Source of the DNA: an uncultured Desulfobacterales bacterium
GTDB taxonomy: Bacteria; Desulfobacterota; Desulfobacteria; Desulfobacterales; SpSt-501
Assembly: GCA_938048455.1 (NCBI GenBank)
Contig: CALIUY010000024.1
Location: 1 to 64,000 of the forward strand
DNA: 64,000 bases
Reading direction: 5' to 3'
This document shows, piece after piece, positions 11,060 to 20,095 of the stretch. How positions within the stretch are numbered: position 1 is the first letter of the stretch; every line of letters starts with the position of its first letter. The notes below the pieces were generated by a model. That model was given only the letters and a program-made list of their open reading frames with translations, did no database searches and was not told the origin of the DNA. A program made the position numbers and the translations under genes.

Positions 11060-12391
11060 TCAGCCTCCTGCGGCACGGCGTTCCCGCTCGCGCACCCACA
11101 GCCGGATCGGGGTCGCCGTAAGCCCCGTCTCCTCCCGGATGCGATTCACGAGGTAGCGCCGGTAGGAGGACGGCAGGGCCGGCGGATGGTTGGCGAAGAC
11201 GACAAACGAGGGAGGCCGGGTCGCCGCCTGGGTGGCGTAATAGATCTTGACCGGCCGGCCGCGGTGGAGCGGCGGGGCGTTGCGGGCGACCGCCTCGGCG
11301 ACCAGCCGGTTCAGCCTTCCCGTCGGGATGCGCGCGGCGTACTGGGCGGCCACGCGGTCGACGAGGGGGAAGATTTTGCCCACGCCCTTTCCGGTGCGCG
11401 CGGAAACGGCCAGCCGTGGGGCGAAGGAGAGAAAGCCCGCCCGCTCCCGCAGCTGATCGAGGAAGGCCTTCTCGGAGGTTCTTTCGCGCGCCGCCAGATC
11501 CCACTTGTTCGCCAGAAGGATGCAGCCGCAGCCGCGCTCCAGGGCGTAGCCCGCGATCGTGAGGTCCTGCTCCACGATCCCTTCGGAGGCGTCGATGACG
11601 ATCAGCGCGATGTCGCAGCGCTCGAGGCGCTGCAAGGCCTTCAAGACCGAGAATTTCTCCAGCCGGGCTTCCACCGCGGACTTGCGCCGGATGCCGGCGG
11701 TGTCGACCAGGCGGTAGCGCCGGCCTCCGCACTCGTGGTCGATGTCGATCGCATCGCGCGTCGTCCCGGGAATCGGGCTGACGATCATCCGCTCTCGGCC
11801 CAGAATGCGGTTGATGAGCGAGGACTTGCCGACGTTCGGCCGGCCGACCAAGGCGACGGCGACGGGCCGCTCCTCTTGCTCCGGCGCGGGCGGGACGTCG
11901 CGGGTCGGCAGGCGTGCGACCAGGGCGTCGAGAAAATCGTTCCACCCGTAACGGTGCTCGGCCGAAAGGGGATGGATCTCCTCGAGCCCCAAGCGGTGGA
12001 ACTCGGCGAGGCGCACCTCGTCCCGCGGCCCGTCGATTTTGTTCACGACGCAAAGCCGGGGCTTCTCCATCCGCCGTACGAGATCGACGAGGTCGCGGTC
12101 GAAGGGCGAAAGCCCCGCGCGGCCGTCGAAGAGAAGAACGAGCAGGTCGGCCTCGGAGGCCGCCTGTTCGATCTGGCGGCGGATCTCCTCCGAGAACGCG
12201 TCCCCCTCGATGAACCCGCCGGTGTCGACCACGCCGAAGGAAACCCCGTTCCAGGCGGCATGCCCGTAATGGCGGTCGCGGGTCACCCCGGGCAGATCGT
12301 CCACCAGGGCGTCGCGGCTGCGGGTCAACCGGTTGAACAGGGTCGATTTTCCGGCGTTCGGCCGCCCCAGGATGGCCACCAGCGGATCCAT
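11060..12391 (-). CDS. der: ribosome-biogenesis GTPase Der (EngA)
   Basis: 443 residues with the defining pair of tandem GTPase domains. G domain 1 has GRPNAGKSTLFN, DTGG and NKID; G domain 2 has GRPNVGKSSLINR, DTAGIRRK and NKWD, followed by a C-terminal KH-like domain. Der is needed for 50S subunit assembly. The gene lies 7 bp upstream of rarA and 7 bp from the ABC ATPase gene end, all on the minus strand, suggesting one transcript. Confidence 0.97.
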   Translation of the reverse strand: MDPLVAILGRPNAGKSTLFNRLTRSRDALVDDLPGVTRDRHYGHAAWNGVSFGVVDTGGFIEGDAFSEEIRRQIEQAASEADLLVLLFDGRAGLSPFDRDLVDLVRRMEKPRLCVVNKIDGPRDEVRLAEFHRLGLEEIHPLSAEHRYGWNDFLDALVARLPTRDVPPAPEQEERPVAVALVGRPNVGKSSLINRILGRERMIVSPIPGTTRDAIDIDHECGGRRYRLVDTAGIRRKSAVEARLEKFSVLKALQRLERCDIALIVIDASEGIVEQDLTIAGYALERGCGCILLANKWDLAARERTSEKAFLDQLRERAGFLSFAPRLAVSARTGKGVGKIFPLVDRVAAQYAARIPTGRLNRLVAEAVARNAPPLHRGRPVKIYYATQAATRPPSFVVFANHPPALPSSYRRYLVNRIREETGLTATPIRLWVRERERRAAGG

Positions 12392-12397
12392 GAAACC

Positions 12398-13123
12398 TCA
12401 GTGGAGAATCTTTTCGAGAAAGCGCCGCGTCCGCTCCGAGCGGGGTCGGTGGAACAGGGCCTCCGGCGGGCCCTCTTCGAGGATCCTGCCCGTTTCCAGA
12501 AAAACCATGCGGTCGGCCGCGCGCCGGGCGAATCCCATTTCGTGGGTGACGACGATCATGGTCATGCCTTCCCGGGCGAGTTCGGTCATGACGTCGAGCA
12601 CCTCGATCTTCATCTCCGGGTCGAGCGCCGAGGTGGGCTCATCGAAGAGCATCACCCGCGGCTCCATGCACAGGCTGCGGGCGATCGCCGCCCGCTGCTG
12701 TTGCCCCCCGGAGAGTTGCGCCGGATGCTTGTGGGCCTGATCGGCGATGTGGACCTTCTCGAGCATCGCGCGGGCGATCTCCTCGGCCCGCCGCCGGTCG
12801 AGCCCGCGGACGTGGATCGGCCCCAAGGTCAAATTCTCGAGCACCGTGAGGTGCGGGAAGAGGTTGAACTCCTGGAACACCATGCCCACCTCGGCCCGCA
12901 CTTTCTCGAGATGGCGCACCCCCTCCTTCAGCTCGATGCCGTCGACGACGATCCGGCCCCGCTGATGGGCTTCCAGACGGTTGAGGCAACGGATCAGGGT
13001 GGACTTCCCCGATCCCGAGGGGCCGAAGACGACGATCCGCTCCCCCGGTTGAACCGCGAGGTCGATCCCGCGCAGCACGTGCAATTCGCCGTACCACTTG
13101 TGGACGTCCTCGAGAAGGATCAT
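12398..13123 (-). CDS. polar amino-acid ABC transporter ATP-binding protein (GlnQ-like)
   Basis: About 241 residues: Walker [11 protein letters not shown]-loop [13 protein letters not shown], signature [15 protein letters not shown], Walker [15 protein letters not shown] and the H-loop [14 protein letters not shown]. This set matches the GlnQ/HisP/ArtP polar amino-acid uptake subfamily. No permease or periplasmic binding protein is encoded next to it, so it is an orphan ATPase that must pair with components elsewhere. I chose the ATG at 13123 ([12 protein letters not shown]) because family members start there; an ATG at 13168 would add 15 residues. Confidence 0.92.
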   Translation of the reverse strand: MILLEDVHKWYGELHVLRGIDLAVQPGERIVVFGPSGSGKSTLIRCLNRLEAHQRGRIVVDGIELKEGVRHLEKVRAEVGMVFQEFNLFPHLTVLENLTLGPIHVRGLDRRRAEEIARAMLEKVHIADQAHKHPAQLSGGQQQRAAIARSLCMEPRVMLFDEPTSALDPEMKIEVLDVMTELAREGMTMIVVTHEMGFARRAADRMVFLETGRILEEGPPEALFHRPRSERTRRFLEKILH

Positions 13124-13283
13124 CGGCCCGGGCGGCCGCGGTCGCGCGGAACGATCCGCTGAAAGCATGGAGGCAGTCTACCAGAGCGGCGTCCGACCTG
13201 GCAAGAAAGGCCGACCGCTCCGGCGGCGAGGTCTCGCAAGCGCCGCAGGCGGGCTTCCGCAACCGGAGGGGCCCTCTTCCGAT

Positions 13284-13312
13284 TTGACAGCCGCCCGCAG
13301 GCTTTCTATGAA
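13284..13312 (+). promoter_or_regulatory. strong sigma-70-like promoter for the Hdr-like operon
   Basis: TTGACA, 17-nt spacer, TATGAA. It lies 39 nt before the ATG of the cysteine hydrolase gene at 13351 and would drive the four-gene operon to 17795. Confidence 0.6.
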
Positions 13313-13350
13313 AGACGTGCCACCCTGTCGTGGAAAGGAAGCCTGCGGCC

Positions 13351-13890
13351 ATGCTGGAGCGAAACGACTGCCTGCTCGTGGTGATCGACCTGCAGGAGAG
13401 GCTTTTGCGCGCGATGCCCGACCGGGAGGTCCTGCTCGACCGCGCCCGACGGCTGATCGAAGGAGCGCGGGCGCTCGGCCTTCCCGTGCTCGCCACCGAG
13501 CAGAACCCCCAAGGGCTCGGCTCTACAGTGCCGGAGATCGCCCGCCGGCTCGAGGGGCTGCGGCCGATCCCGAAAACGAGCTTCGGCTGCCTCGGCTGCG
13601 CCGCTTTCGGCGATCTTCTGCGTCAGAGCGGACGCCGCAGTGTGCTCCTCTGCGGGATCGAAGCCCACGTCTGCATCTACCAGACCGCCTGCGAACTTCG
13701 CGCCGCGGGTTTCCATGTGGAAATCGTCGTCGACGCCTGCTCCTCGCGCAACCCCGCGGACAAGGCGGTCGGCCTCGAAAAAGCGCGCGACGCCGGGGCA
13801 CACCTCACCAGCGTGGAAACGGCCCTCTTCGAACTGCTGCGCGCGGCCGAAGGGCCGGTCTTCAAGGAAATCGCCCGGATCGTCAAATGA
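13351..13890 (+). CDS. isochorismatase-family cysteine hydrolase
   Basis: 179 residues from the ATG at 13351, with AAAGGAAG upstream; a GTG at 13330 is possible. The alpha/beta hydrolase fold has the catalytic Asp in VVIDLQERL, Lys in KTSFG and the nucleophile Cys in GIEAHVCIYQTA, the normal isochorismatase-like/nicotinamidase triad. The sequence resembles the YcaC-type hydrolases of unknown substrate. Its stop codon overlaps the start of the HdrA-like gene (ATGA), so its translation is coupled to an electron-transfer operon, which is unusual company for a hydrolase. Confidence 0.88.
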   Translation: MLERNDCLLVVIDLQERLLRAMPDREVLLDRARRLIEGARALGLPVLATEQNPQGLGSTVPEIARRLEGLRPIPKTSFGCLGCAAFGDLLRQSGRRSVLLCGIEAHVCIYQTACELRAAGFHVEIVVDACSSRNPADKAVGLEKARDAGAHLTSVETALFELLRAAEGPVFKEIARIVK

Positions 13891-14990
13891 ACCCTCCGGT
13901 TTCCTCGCCTTCCTCCTCTGCCTCCTGCCCCCGCGTCCTGGTCCTGGGCGGCGGAATGGCCGGGCTCACGGCCGCCGCCGTCTTCGCCCGCGCCGGTTTG
14001 TTCGTCAGCCTCGTCGAGCGCTCAAGCCGCCTGGGGGGACATGCGGCAAGGCTTTCCTGCAAGGCGACCGACCGCTGCGTCCACTGCGGGGCCTGCCTGC
14101 TGGAACCCGCGCTGCAGGCCGTGCGCGAAAATCCTCGGATCGCCGTTCATACGGGAAGCCTCGCCCGCATCCGCCGCGCGGGCGATCGCTTCGCCTGCGA
14201 GATTCAATCCGCCTGTGCCGCAGGCGGCGTGCCGACGACCGCGGAAGCGGCGGCGGTGTTTCTGGCGACGGGGTTTTCCGTCTTCAACCCCGCCCGGAAA
14301 CCGCTCGGCTACGGCGTTTATGCGAACGTGATCACCCAGCTCGAGCTCGAGGACCGGCTGCGGTCCGCAGAGGGGTTTCTTCGATGCTTCGGGGGCCGCC
14401 CACCCGGCCGGATCGCCTTCCTCCAATGCGTCGGCAGCCGCGACGCCCAGATCGGGCACCTGTGGTGCTCGACCTTCTGCTGCGCGGCCACGCTGCGGGC
14501 GGCGCGCAAGATCCGGCACCGGCACCCGGAAACCGCGATCACCGTCTTTTACATCGATCTCCAGAGCGTCGGGCGGGAGCCGGACGCCTTCCTTGCGGAA
14601 TGCCGCCGCGACCTTCGGCTCATCCGCGCCGTTCCCGGGGAGGCCTTCGGCACGGAAGACGGAGGCGTGCGGCTTTCCTGGTTCGACGAGGCAAGCCGCC
14701 GCAGCCTCGAGGAAACCTTCGACCTGGTGGTGCTCTCGGCCGGCATGGAGCCGCCCGCGGACTTGCCCGAGACGGCGGAGGCGCTCGGGTTGCCGCTCGA
14801 TCCCCTCGGATGGGCCGCGGAGGAAGGGGCGCGCGTGTTTGCGGCCGGCGCCGTGCGGCGGCCGATGACGATCGCCGAGACGATCGCCGACAGCCGCCGC
14901 GCCGCCTTCCGGCTGCTAGCGGCACTGGGACGGGTCCAGATCACTCTTTCCCCGGAGCCTGCGGCGGCCGCGGTGGAGGGTCTCCGATGA
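13887..14990 (+). CDS. HdrA-like FAD-dependent iron-sulfur subunit (short form)
   Basis: 367 residues. The N-terminal FAD-binding motif is VLVLGGGMAGLTAAAVF, followed by GGHAARLSCK and a CVHCGAC cluster, then the HdrA-family block FLQCVGSRD with CSTFCCAATL and a C-terminal VFAAGA/MTIAETIADSRRAA segment. It resembles QmoA/HdrA2-type proteins but is short and lacks the C-terminal two-cluster ferredoxin domain. It should carry FAD and pass electrons within a cytoplasmic Hdr-type complex. Both ends overlap their neighbours by 4 bp (ATGA), so the complex is probably produced stoichiometrically. Confidence 0.85.
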   Translation: MNPPVSSPSSSASCPRVLVLGGGMAGLTAAAVFARAGLFVSLVERSSRLGGHAARLSCKATDRCVHCGACLLEPALQAVRENPRIAVHTGSLARIRRAGDRFACEIQSACAAGGVPTTAEAAAVFLATGFSVFNPARKPLGYGVYANVITQLELEDRLRSAEGFLRCFGGRPPGRIAFLQCVGSRDAQIGHLWCSTFCCAATLRAARKIRHRHPETAITVFYIDLQSVGREPDAFLAECRRDLRLIRAVPGEAFGTEDGGVRLSWFDEASRRSLEETFDLVVLSAGMEPPADLPETAEALGLPLDPLGWAAEEGARVFAAGAVRRPMTIAETIADSRRAAFRLLAALGRVQITLSPEPAAAAVEGLR

Positions 14991-16576
14991 GCGCAGCCGG
15001 CGTTCTTCTTTTCGGCGAAGACCGGATCGCCTGGCAGACGGCGCGGCTCCTCGCATCGTCGCGCCTCCCCGTGACGATCGCCTCCCCCGCCGCGGAGCCC
15101 TCTCCGCCCTTCGATCTCTGGGCCGATTCCGAGGCGCCCCCCCTCGAGGTGCTTTCCGGCGCAAGGCTTCTTTCCTGCAAGGGGGCGGCGGGGGATTTCG
15201 AAGTCCGCCTCACCACCCCGAACGGCATCCTCGTGAGACGGCCGAAGGCGATCGTCGTGGCTTTCCCGGACCGCAAGGTGCCGCTTTTTTCGGATTACGG
15301 GCTCACCCCCGGCGACTCGGTGCGCAGCCTCTCGGATTTCCGTTCGGCGGACTTTCCGCCCCTCCCCCCCGACTCGGCCGTACCGGTCGTCGTCTTCCTC
15401 GAGGGGCTTCTTCGCGAAAGCCGCCCCGAGGCCGCCGGCCGGGTCATGGCCGCGGCCTTCGAGATCGCCTCGCGGGGCAGCGCGCGGGCGTTCGTCCTCT
15501 GCGGCCACTTGAAGGTGGCGGCCGAAGGGCTCGAGGCCTTGGCCCACCGCGCCCGCACGGCGGGCGTGCGTTTTTTCAAATTCGACCGTGAACGCCCTGC
15601 CTTCCGGCCGCTGGCGGACGGAAAAACCGAGATCCGCTTCACCGACCCGGCCTCGGGGGAGGACTTCGTTCTCGTCGCGGATCTCGTCGTCGTCGACGAG
15701 GCCTGCCGTCCCCCTGCGGCGGCGCAGGAGGTCGTACGTGTTCTCGGACTCGAAGAGGACTCCGCCGGGTTTCTCCAGTCCGAAAACGTGCACCGCCTGC
15801 CCGTGTGCACCAACCGTCGGGGCATCCTCGTCGCCGGTCCCGGCCGCAGCCCCGGCGCGGAGCCGGCCGTCGAGGCCGCCAATGCGGCGCTCGCCGTCCT
15901 CGAGAGCCTTGCGGGCGAGGAGGATCCGCAAAGCGCGGCGGCGATCGACCCGGGACGCTGCATCCGCTGCCTGACCTGCTTTCGGCTCTGCGCCTACCGC
16001 GCCGTCGCCTTGGAAGGCGAACGGCCGCGGATACTTCCCGCAGCCTGCGAGCGCTGCGGCGTCTGCACCGCGGAGTGCCCCCGTGAGGCGATCCGCCTGG
16101 AGGGCTTCGACCGTCCGGCACTTGCCCGGCTCCTCGCCGCGAGCCCCCCCCGGTCGGGGGCGCCGCGGATGACGGTCTTCGCCTGCAGCCGCTCCGCCGG
16201 CCCCGCGCTGCGGGAGGCCCGCGCGGCGGGACTCGTCCCCTCGGCCGATCTGCGGCTGATCGAGCTCCCTTGCGCCGGGGCGCTCGCCCCGGAGACGATC
16301 CGCCGGGCGCTCGCCGCGGGAAGCGACGGGGTGCTCGTCCTCACCTGCCACGAGGGCAACTGCCACTCCGGTCACGGAAACCGGCTCGCCCTGCGGCGGG
16401 CCGAGGAGAGCCGCGCCTTTCTCGAACGCGCGCAGCTGGGCGGAATCCGCCTCGCCTGGAGAACGCTGGCCGCGAACATGGCCGCCGAAGCCCAAACGGC
16501 GGTCAGAAGCCTTGCGGAACAACTTACCGGAAGGGGCACGGAAGCCCCCGACCCCGCGGTTCGAAAGGAAGCCTGA
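14987..16576 (+). CDS. HdrA/MvhD-like subunit (QmoB-type architecture)
   Basis: 529 residues. The first 300 or so are a degenerate flavoprotein/NAD-binding domain. They are followed by two ferredoxin-type 4Fe-4S motifs (CIRCLTCFRLC and CERCGVCTAECP) and a C-terminal MvhD/FlpD-like domain (VFACSRSAGPAL, IELPCAGALA, TCHEGNCHSGHGN). Domain order matches QmoB of sulfate reducers. MvhD-type domains receive electrons from a partner oxidoreductase and pass them to HdrA. The partner here is not identified. In the MvhD part the position after VFAC is Ser-Arg-Ser and not Sec as in BamF of this window. Confidence 0.85.
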   Translation: MSAAGVLLFGEDRIAWQTARLLASSRLPVTIASPAAEPSPPFDLWADSEAPPLEVLSGARLLSCKGAAGDFEVRLTTPNGILVRRPKAIVVAFPDRKVPLFSDYGLTPGDSVRSLSDFRSADFPPLPPDSAVPVVVFLEGLLRESRPEAAGRVMAAAFEIASRGSARAFVLCGHLKVAAEGLEALAHRARTAGVRFFKFDRERPAFRPLADGKTEIRFTDPASGEDFVLVADLVVVDEACRPPAAAQEVVRVLGLEEDSAGFLQSENVHRLPVCTNRRGILVAGPGRSPGAEPAVEAANAALAVLESLAGEEDPQSAAAIDPGRCIRCLTCFRLCAYRAVALEGERPRILPAACERCGVCTAECPREAIRLEGFDRPALARLLAASPPRSGAPRMTVFACSRSAGPALREARAAGLVPSADLRLIELPCAGALAPETIRRALAAGSDGVLVLTCHEGNCHSGHGNRLALRRAEESRAFLERAQLGGIRLAWRTLAANMAAEAQTAVRSLAEQLTGRGTEAPDPAVRKEA

Positions 16577-16577
16577 G

Positions 16578-17795
16578 ATGAGCCCGACGGAAGATCTCCT
16601 GGACCCGCAAGCCTCCTGCCCGGCCGACTGGTCCTATTTTCAGGAAACCTGCATGACCTGCGGGATCTGTTCCTCCTCCTGCCCCGTCGCCGGGATCGAC
16701 GGCTTCGATCCGCGCAAAGTCGTGCGGCTCGCCGCGCTGGGTCGGATCGAGGCGCTCGTCGAAGCCCGCTGGCCCTGGATCTGCACCCTCTGCGGCAAAT
16801 GCGAAGCCCTCTGCCCCATGGGAGTGGAGATCGCCGATCTGCTGCGCCGCGTGCGTTCGCGGCGCGAACGCGACCGGGTGCCCGGCATCCTGCACCAGGG
16901 CCTTGCCGCCGCGCTCGAAACCGGCAACAACCTGCGGCTCCCCCGCGAGGACTACCTTTTCATCCTCGAGGACGTCGCCTCCGAAATCCGGGAGGAGGCA
17001 GGCTACGAGAATTTCGAGGTCGCCGTCGACCGCAAAGGGGCGCGCCTGCTCACCACGATTCACAACAAACTCGTCAACACCCACACCGAAGACCTCAAAC
17101 ACTGGTGGAAGATCTTCCATGCGGCGGGCGAACGCTGGACGGTCTCTTCGGAGAACTGGGAGGGAACGAGCTGGGGTTACTTCACCGGCGACGACGAGGC
17201 GATGAAGGTCATGGCGGGGCGGATCCTCCGGCGGATGGAGGAGCTGGAGATCGACACCTTGCTGTGGCCCGAATGAGGGCATGCCTATCTTGCGACCCGG
17301 TCCGGGTTCGAACGGCACTACCCCGAAGCGCTCCGGCGTTTCCGCTTCGTCACGGTCTTCGACCTCCTGGTCGAATACCTGCGCGAGGGCCGCATCCGCC
17401 TGGACTCCTCACGCTTCCGCCGGCGCGTCACCTACCATGACCCCTGCAATTACGGCCGCAGGGCGGAGCGACGCTTCGGACACGGATTTTTCGAAGAGCC
17501 CCGCTGGATCCTCGGGCAATGTGTCCCCGAGTGGGTGGACCTCTACCCCAACCGCACCTTCCAGGTCTGCTGCGGCGGAGGCGGCGGAACCCTGGTGACG
17601 GGGTACAACGAGGAACGCCTCCACTACGGGCGCCGCAAGATGGAGCAGATCCGGGCCACGGGCGCCGAAACGATCGTCGTCCCCTGCCACAGCTGCCACG
17701 CCCAGCTCGAAAGCCTCCGGGACGCATACGGTATGCCCGGGCTGGAAGTGAAATACCTCTGGGAGCTGGTCGCGGATCTGATCGTTCTCCCCTGA
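16578..17795 (+). CDS. selenocysteine-containing HdrC-HdrB fusion (UGA at 17274)
   Basis: 405 residues if UGA at 17274-17276 is read as selenocysteine (Sec233). AAAGGAAG precedes the ATG. The N-terminus is an HdrC-type dicluster ferredoxin (C25/C28/C31/C35 and C69/C72/C75/C79). The C-terminus is an HdrB/HdrD-type CCG domain: PE-Sec-GHAY, DPC290NYGRR, C331C332GGGGG and C370HSC373. The frame continues cleanly after UGA for 172 codons with all downstream family motifs, and the CCG protein BamD in this same window has Cys at the equivalent site (SPHCYH). A SECIS-like hairpin follows the UGA. A gene caller would stop at 17276 and lose the catalytic half. CCG domains bind the noncubane cluster that reduces disulfides or a linked acceptor; the acceptor here is unknown. 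It ends 4 bp before the convergent MFS gene. Confidence 0.88.
17293..17310 (+). promoter_or_regulatory. bacterial SECIS-like hairpin after the HdrCB UGA
   Basis: CGA-CCC, loop GGUCC, GGG, a bulged U, then UCG. The loop starts with GGUC, as in the well-known E. coli fdhF SECIS (loop AGGUCU). Its GGU lies at positions 26-28 counting U of UGA as 1, near the fdhF spacing of 22-24. The folding was judged by eye only. Confidence 0.6.
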
Positions 17796-17799
17796 TTCT

Positions 17800-18993
17800 T
17801 CAGCGGAACCGAAGCCCCCGCGGGAGAACCGCCCCGGCGCCGATCAAGAGCCCCGCCGCCGCAAAACCGGCCGGAAAGGAAACGGCTTCGCTCAAGGCAC
17901 CGATGAGCGAGGGAAGGGCACCGGCCCCGAGCAGAAAGGCGAACGGGGTGACGAGCGAGACGGCGATATTGCGCGCGGCCGGCGGCGCGGTGAGGGCAAT
18001 CGCGGCGAAACCCGCGGGGAAGAAGCACACGGCGAGCGCGGGCTGGATGGCCACGAGATAGGGCACGACGGCCGCGGGGGCGATCCCCAGGGCCACGGTC
18101 AGAAGGCCGTTCACGAAAAGAACGAACCCGATCGTCCAGCCGGGACCGCAACGGTCGGTCAGCCAACCGCTGCCGAAGGCGGCGAGCACTCCCGGAATCC
18201 GCGACAAGGCGATCAACCCGTTCGCCCAAACCCGCTCGAAGCCGTGGCCGCTCACCAGGAAAAGGGGCAGCATCGTGTACAGCCCCATGCTGCCGCCGAT
18301 CCCCAGACCGAAGAGCAGCACCATGAACCAGTAATTGCGGCTGCGGGCCAGAGCGCGCAGCGGGCCGAACGAAGGCGCCTCCCCGGCGAAACCGCCCACG
18401 CGACCCCAGAGGAGAAACACGGCTCCCCCGACGATCGAGCCCGCCCCCAAAGCGGCGAGCACCCCCTTCCAGGACAGAACGGAAAGAAGCGCCTCGGCCA
18501 GAACCGGGGCCAGGACGAAAGCGGCGTTGGGGGCGACCTCGTGGATGGCGATCGCTTTGCCCCAGTGCCGGGAGGGCACAAAGCCGGTGATCGTGGCGAT
18601 CGCCGAGGGAAGGTAGAGCCCGGAGGAGATCCCCACGAGGAATTGTCCCAGGCGCAGTCCGGACAGCGTGTTCGAAGCCGCCGTCAGCCCGAGGGCAAGC
18701 CCCGTCGCCGCCGCCGAGAGGATCATCGTTCGACGGTGGCCGATCCGCGCCGAGACGAACCCCGAACCCAAGAGCGAAAGAAAGTAGCCCGCGGCGAGAA
18801 AAAAGAAGAGCGCGCCCGCCTGGGCGTGAGAGATCCCAAGATCCTGCTCGATGGCGGGCAGAAGCGGCGCCTGGATGATCCGCGAGAGAAAATTCAGGAA
18901 AAAAAGAAGCGTCAGCAGCGTAAGCGCCCCGAGATGCCCCCGGAAGGGCTCCGCGGCCGGCGCCGGGCCTTCGGCGTGCGGGGAAGGGACCAT
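17800..18993 (-). CDS. MFS transporter
   Basis: 397 residues with about 12 hydrophobic helices and the MFS loop 2-3 motif region (GSGFVSARIGHRRTM) and a later GSGWLTDRCGP repeat. The N-terminus (MVPSPHAEG) is cytoplasmic and has no signal peptide. The ATG overlaps the xdhC stop by 1 nt (TGATG). The substrate cannot be told from sequence; organic-acid or nitrate/sugar-phosphate-type subfamilies all fit loosely. It closes the minus-strand group that starts at 22214. Confidence 0.85.
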   Translation of the reverse strand: MVPSPHAEGPAPAAEPFRGHLGALTLLTLLFFLNFLSRIIQAPLLPAIEQDLGISHAQAGALFFFLAAGYFLSLLGSGFVSARIGHRRTMILSAAATGLALGLTAASNTLSGLRLGQFLVGISSGLYLPSAIATITGFVPSRHWGKAIAIHEVAPNAAFVLAPVLAEALLSVLSWKGVLAALGAGSIVGGAVFLLWGRVGGFAGEAPSFGPLRALARSRNYWFMVLLFGLGIGGSMGLYTMLPLFLVSGHGFERVWANGLIALSRIPGVLAAFGSGWLTDRCGPGWTIGFVLFVNGLLTVALGIAPAAVVPYLVAIQPALAVCFFPAGFAAIALTAPPAARNIAVSLVTPFAFLLGAGALPSLIGALSEAVSFPAGFAAAGLLIGAGAVLPRGLRFR

Positions 18994-20060
18994 CAGGCCG
19001 GGGGCTCCTCCGTCTGCGGGGCGGCGCGGAAGGCCGCGCGCTCGCGCACGAGCTCGGCGGCGATGCTGACCGCGATCTCCTCGGGGGTTTCCGCCCCGAT
19101 CGCAAGCCCCGCCGGGCAGTGCACGCGGGAAAGCTTCTCCTCGGCGAGCCCCTCGCGCCGCAGCGCCCGAAAGACGGACTCGCGCTTGCGGCGGCTTCCG
19201 AGCATCCCGAGATAGGCGGTCTCCCTCTCGAGCGCCGCACGCAGGCACTCGCGGTCCGCCTCGTGGGTAGGCCCGGCGATCACGACATAGGGCCGCTCCT
19301 CCGGGGAGAGCTCCGCGAGAAGCTCCGCCGCCCTGCCCGCCCGCACGCGCTCGGCGTCGGGAAAGCGGCCGGGATCCGCAAGCCCGGGACGCGTGTCGGC
19401 GACCCACACCCGGAAGCCGAGACGGTGGGCGATCGGAGCGAGCGCCGCGGCGATATGGCCGGCGCCGAGCAAGAGGAGCACAGGCGCCGGTGTGACCGGC
19501 TCGAGATAGAGAAGCCAGGCGCCCTCGGCTTCCCCAGCCAAGGTTTCGAGCCGAGGGGCAGAGAGCGGCAGGCGGGCGGCAAGCGCCCGGCGCACCCCGG
19601 GAGGAAGTGCGCCCCCCGCCTCGAAGATGTCCCCGGGCGTGATCAACGCGCGGGGGGGGCGGGCGATTCCCTCCACGATGCGGGTTGCAAGCAGGCCCGA
19701 TTCTCCTCGGCTCACGATTTCCTCTCGGGCGCGCAAAAGGCGCATCAGCTCTTCATCCCCGGGGAAGAAAGGTTCGAGGAAGACTTCCGCCGTCCCGCCG
19801 CAGCCCGCCTCGTCAGCGGGCTCGGTCTCGGGGTGCAGGATGAAGGTCCTTCCTTCGCGCAGGATCCGGCCGGCCTGCGCGAGAACGGCCTGCTCGAGGA
19901 GTCCGCCCCCGACCGTTCCCTGCACCTTTCCCCCCGAGGTCAGGAGCAACGTCGCCCCCGTCCGCCGCGGGCCCGGAGACCCTCGGGAGATCAAGCGCGC
20001 CAGAACAACCGGTGTGCCTTCTTCGAGATGCCGCAGCAATGGGAAATCGAATGTGCCCAT
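18993..20060 (-). CDS. XdhC/CoxI-family molybdo-enzyme maturation protein
   Basis: About 355 residues. The N-terminal CoxI/XdhC domain (LARLISRGSPGPRRTGATLLL, GTVGGGLLE, GCGGTAEVFLEP) is followed by a Rossmann domain (LLLLGAGHIAAALAPIA) and the conserved SRRKRESVFRALRREG / VHCPAGLAIGAETPEEIAVSIAAE C-terminal block. XdhC proteins bind molybdenum cofactor and help to insert its terminal sulfur in xanthine-dehydrogenase-family enzymes. No such enzyme is in the window. The ATG start has no strong RBS; an upstream TTG four codons earlier is possible. Confidence 0.88.
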   Translation of the reverse strand: MGTFDFPLLRHLEEGTPVVLARLISRGSPGPRRTGATLLLTSGGKVQGTVGGGLLEQAVLAQAGRILREGRTFILHPETEPADEAGCGGTAEVFLEPFFPGDEELMRLLRAREEIVSRGESGLLATRIVEGIARPPRALITPGDIFEAGGALPPGVRRALAARLPLSAPRLETLAGEAEGAWLLYLEPVTPAPVLLLLGAGHIAAALAPIAHRLGFRVWVADTRPGLADPGRFPDAERVRAGRAAELLAELSPEERPYVVIAGPTHEADRECLRAALERETAYLGMLGSRRKRESVFRALRREGLAEEKLSRVHCPAGLAIGAETPEEIAVSIAAELVRERAAFRAAPQTEEPPA

Positions 20061-20095
20061 GAATTCAAACAACCCCGCATCATCGCCCTGTCGCT

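Noticed and set aside
17274-17276. Stop codon making the HdrB half a pseudogene
   Set aside because: The frame continues without other stops, with all family motifs intact and a hairpin resembling SECIS, so readthrough as Sec is much more likely than decay.
13887-17795. Standard QmoABC of sulfate reducers
   Set aside because: The third subunit is a soluble HdrC-HdrB fusion and no membrane heme-binding segment is present.
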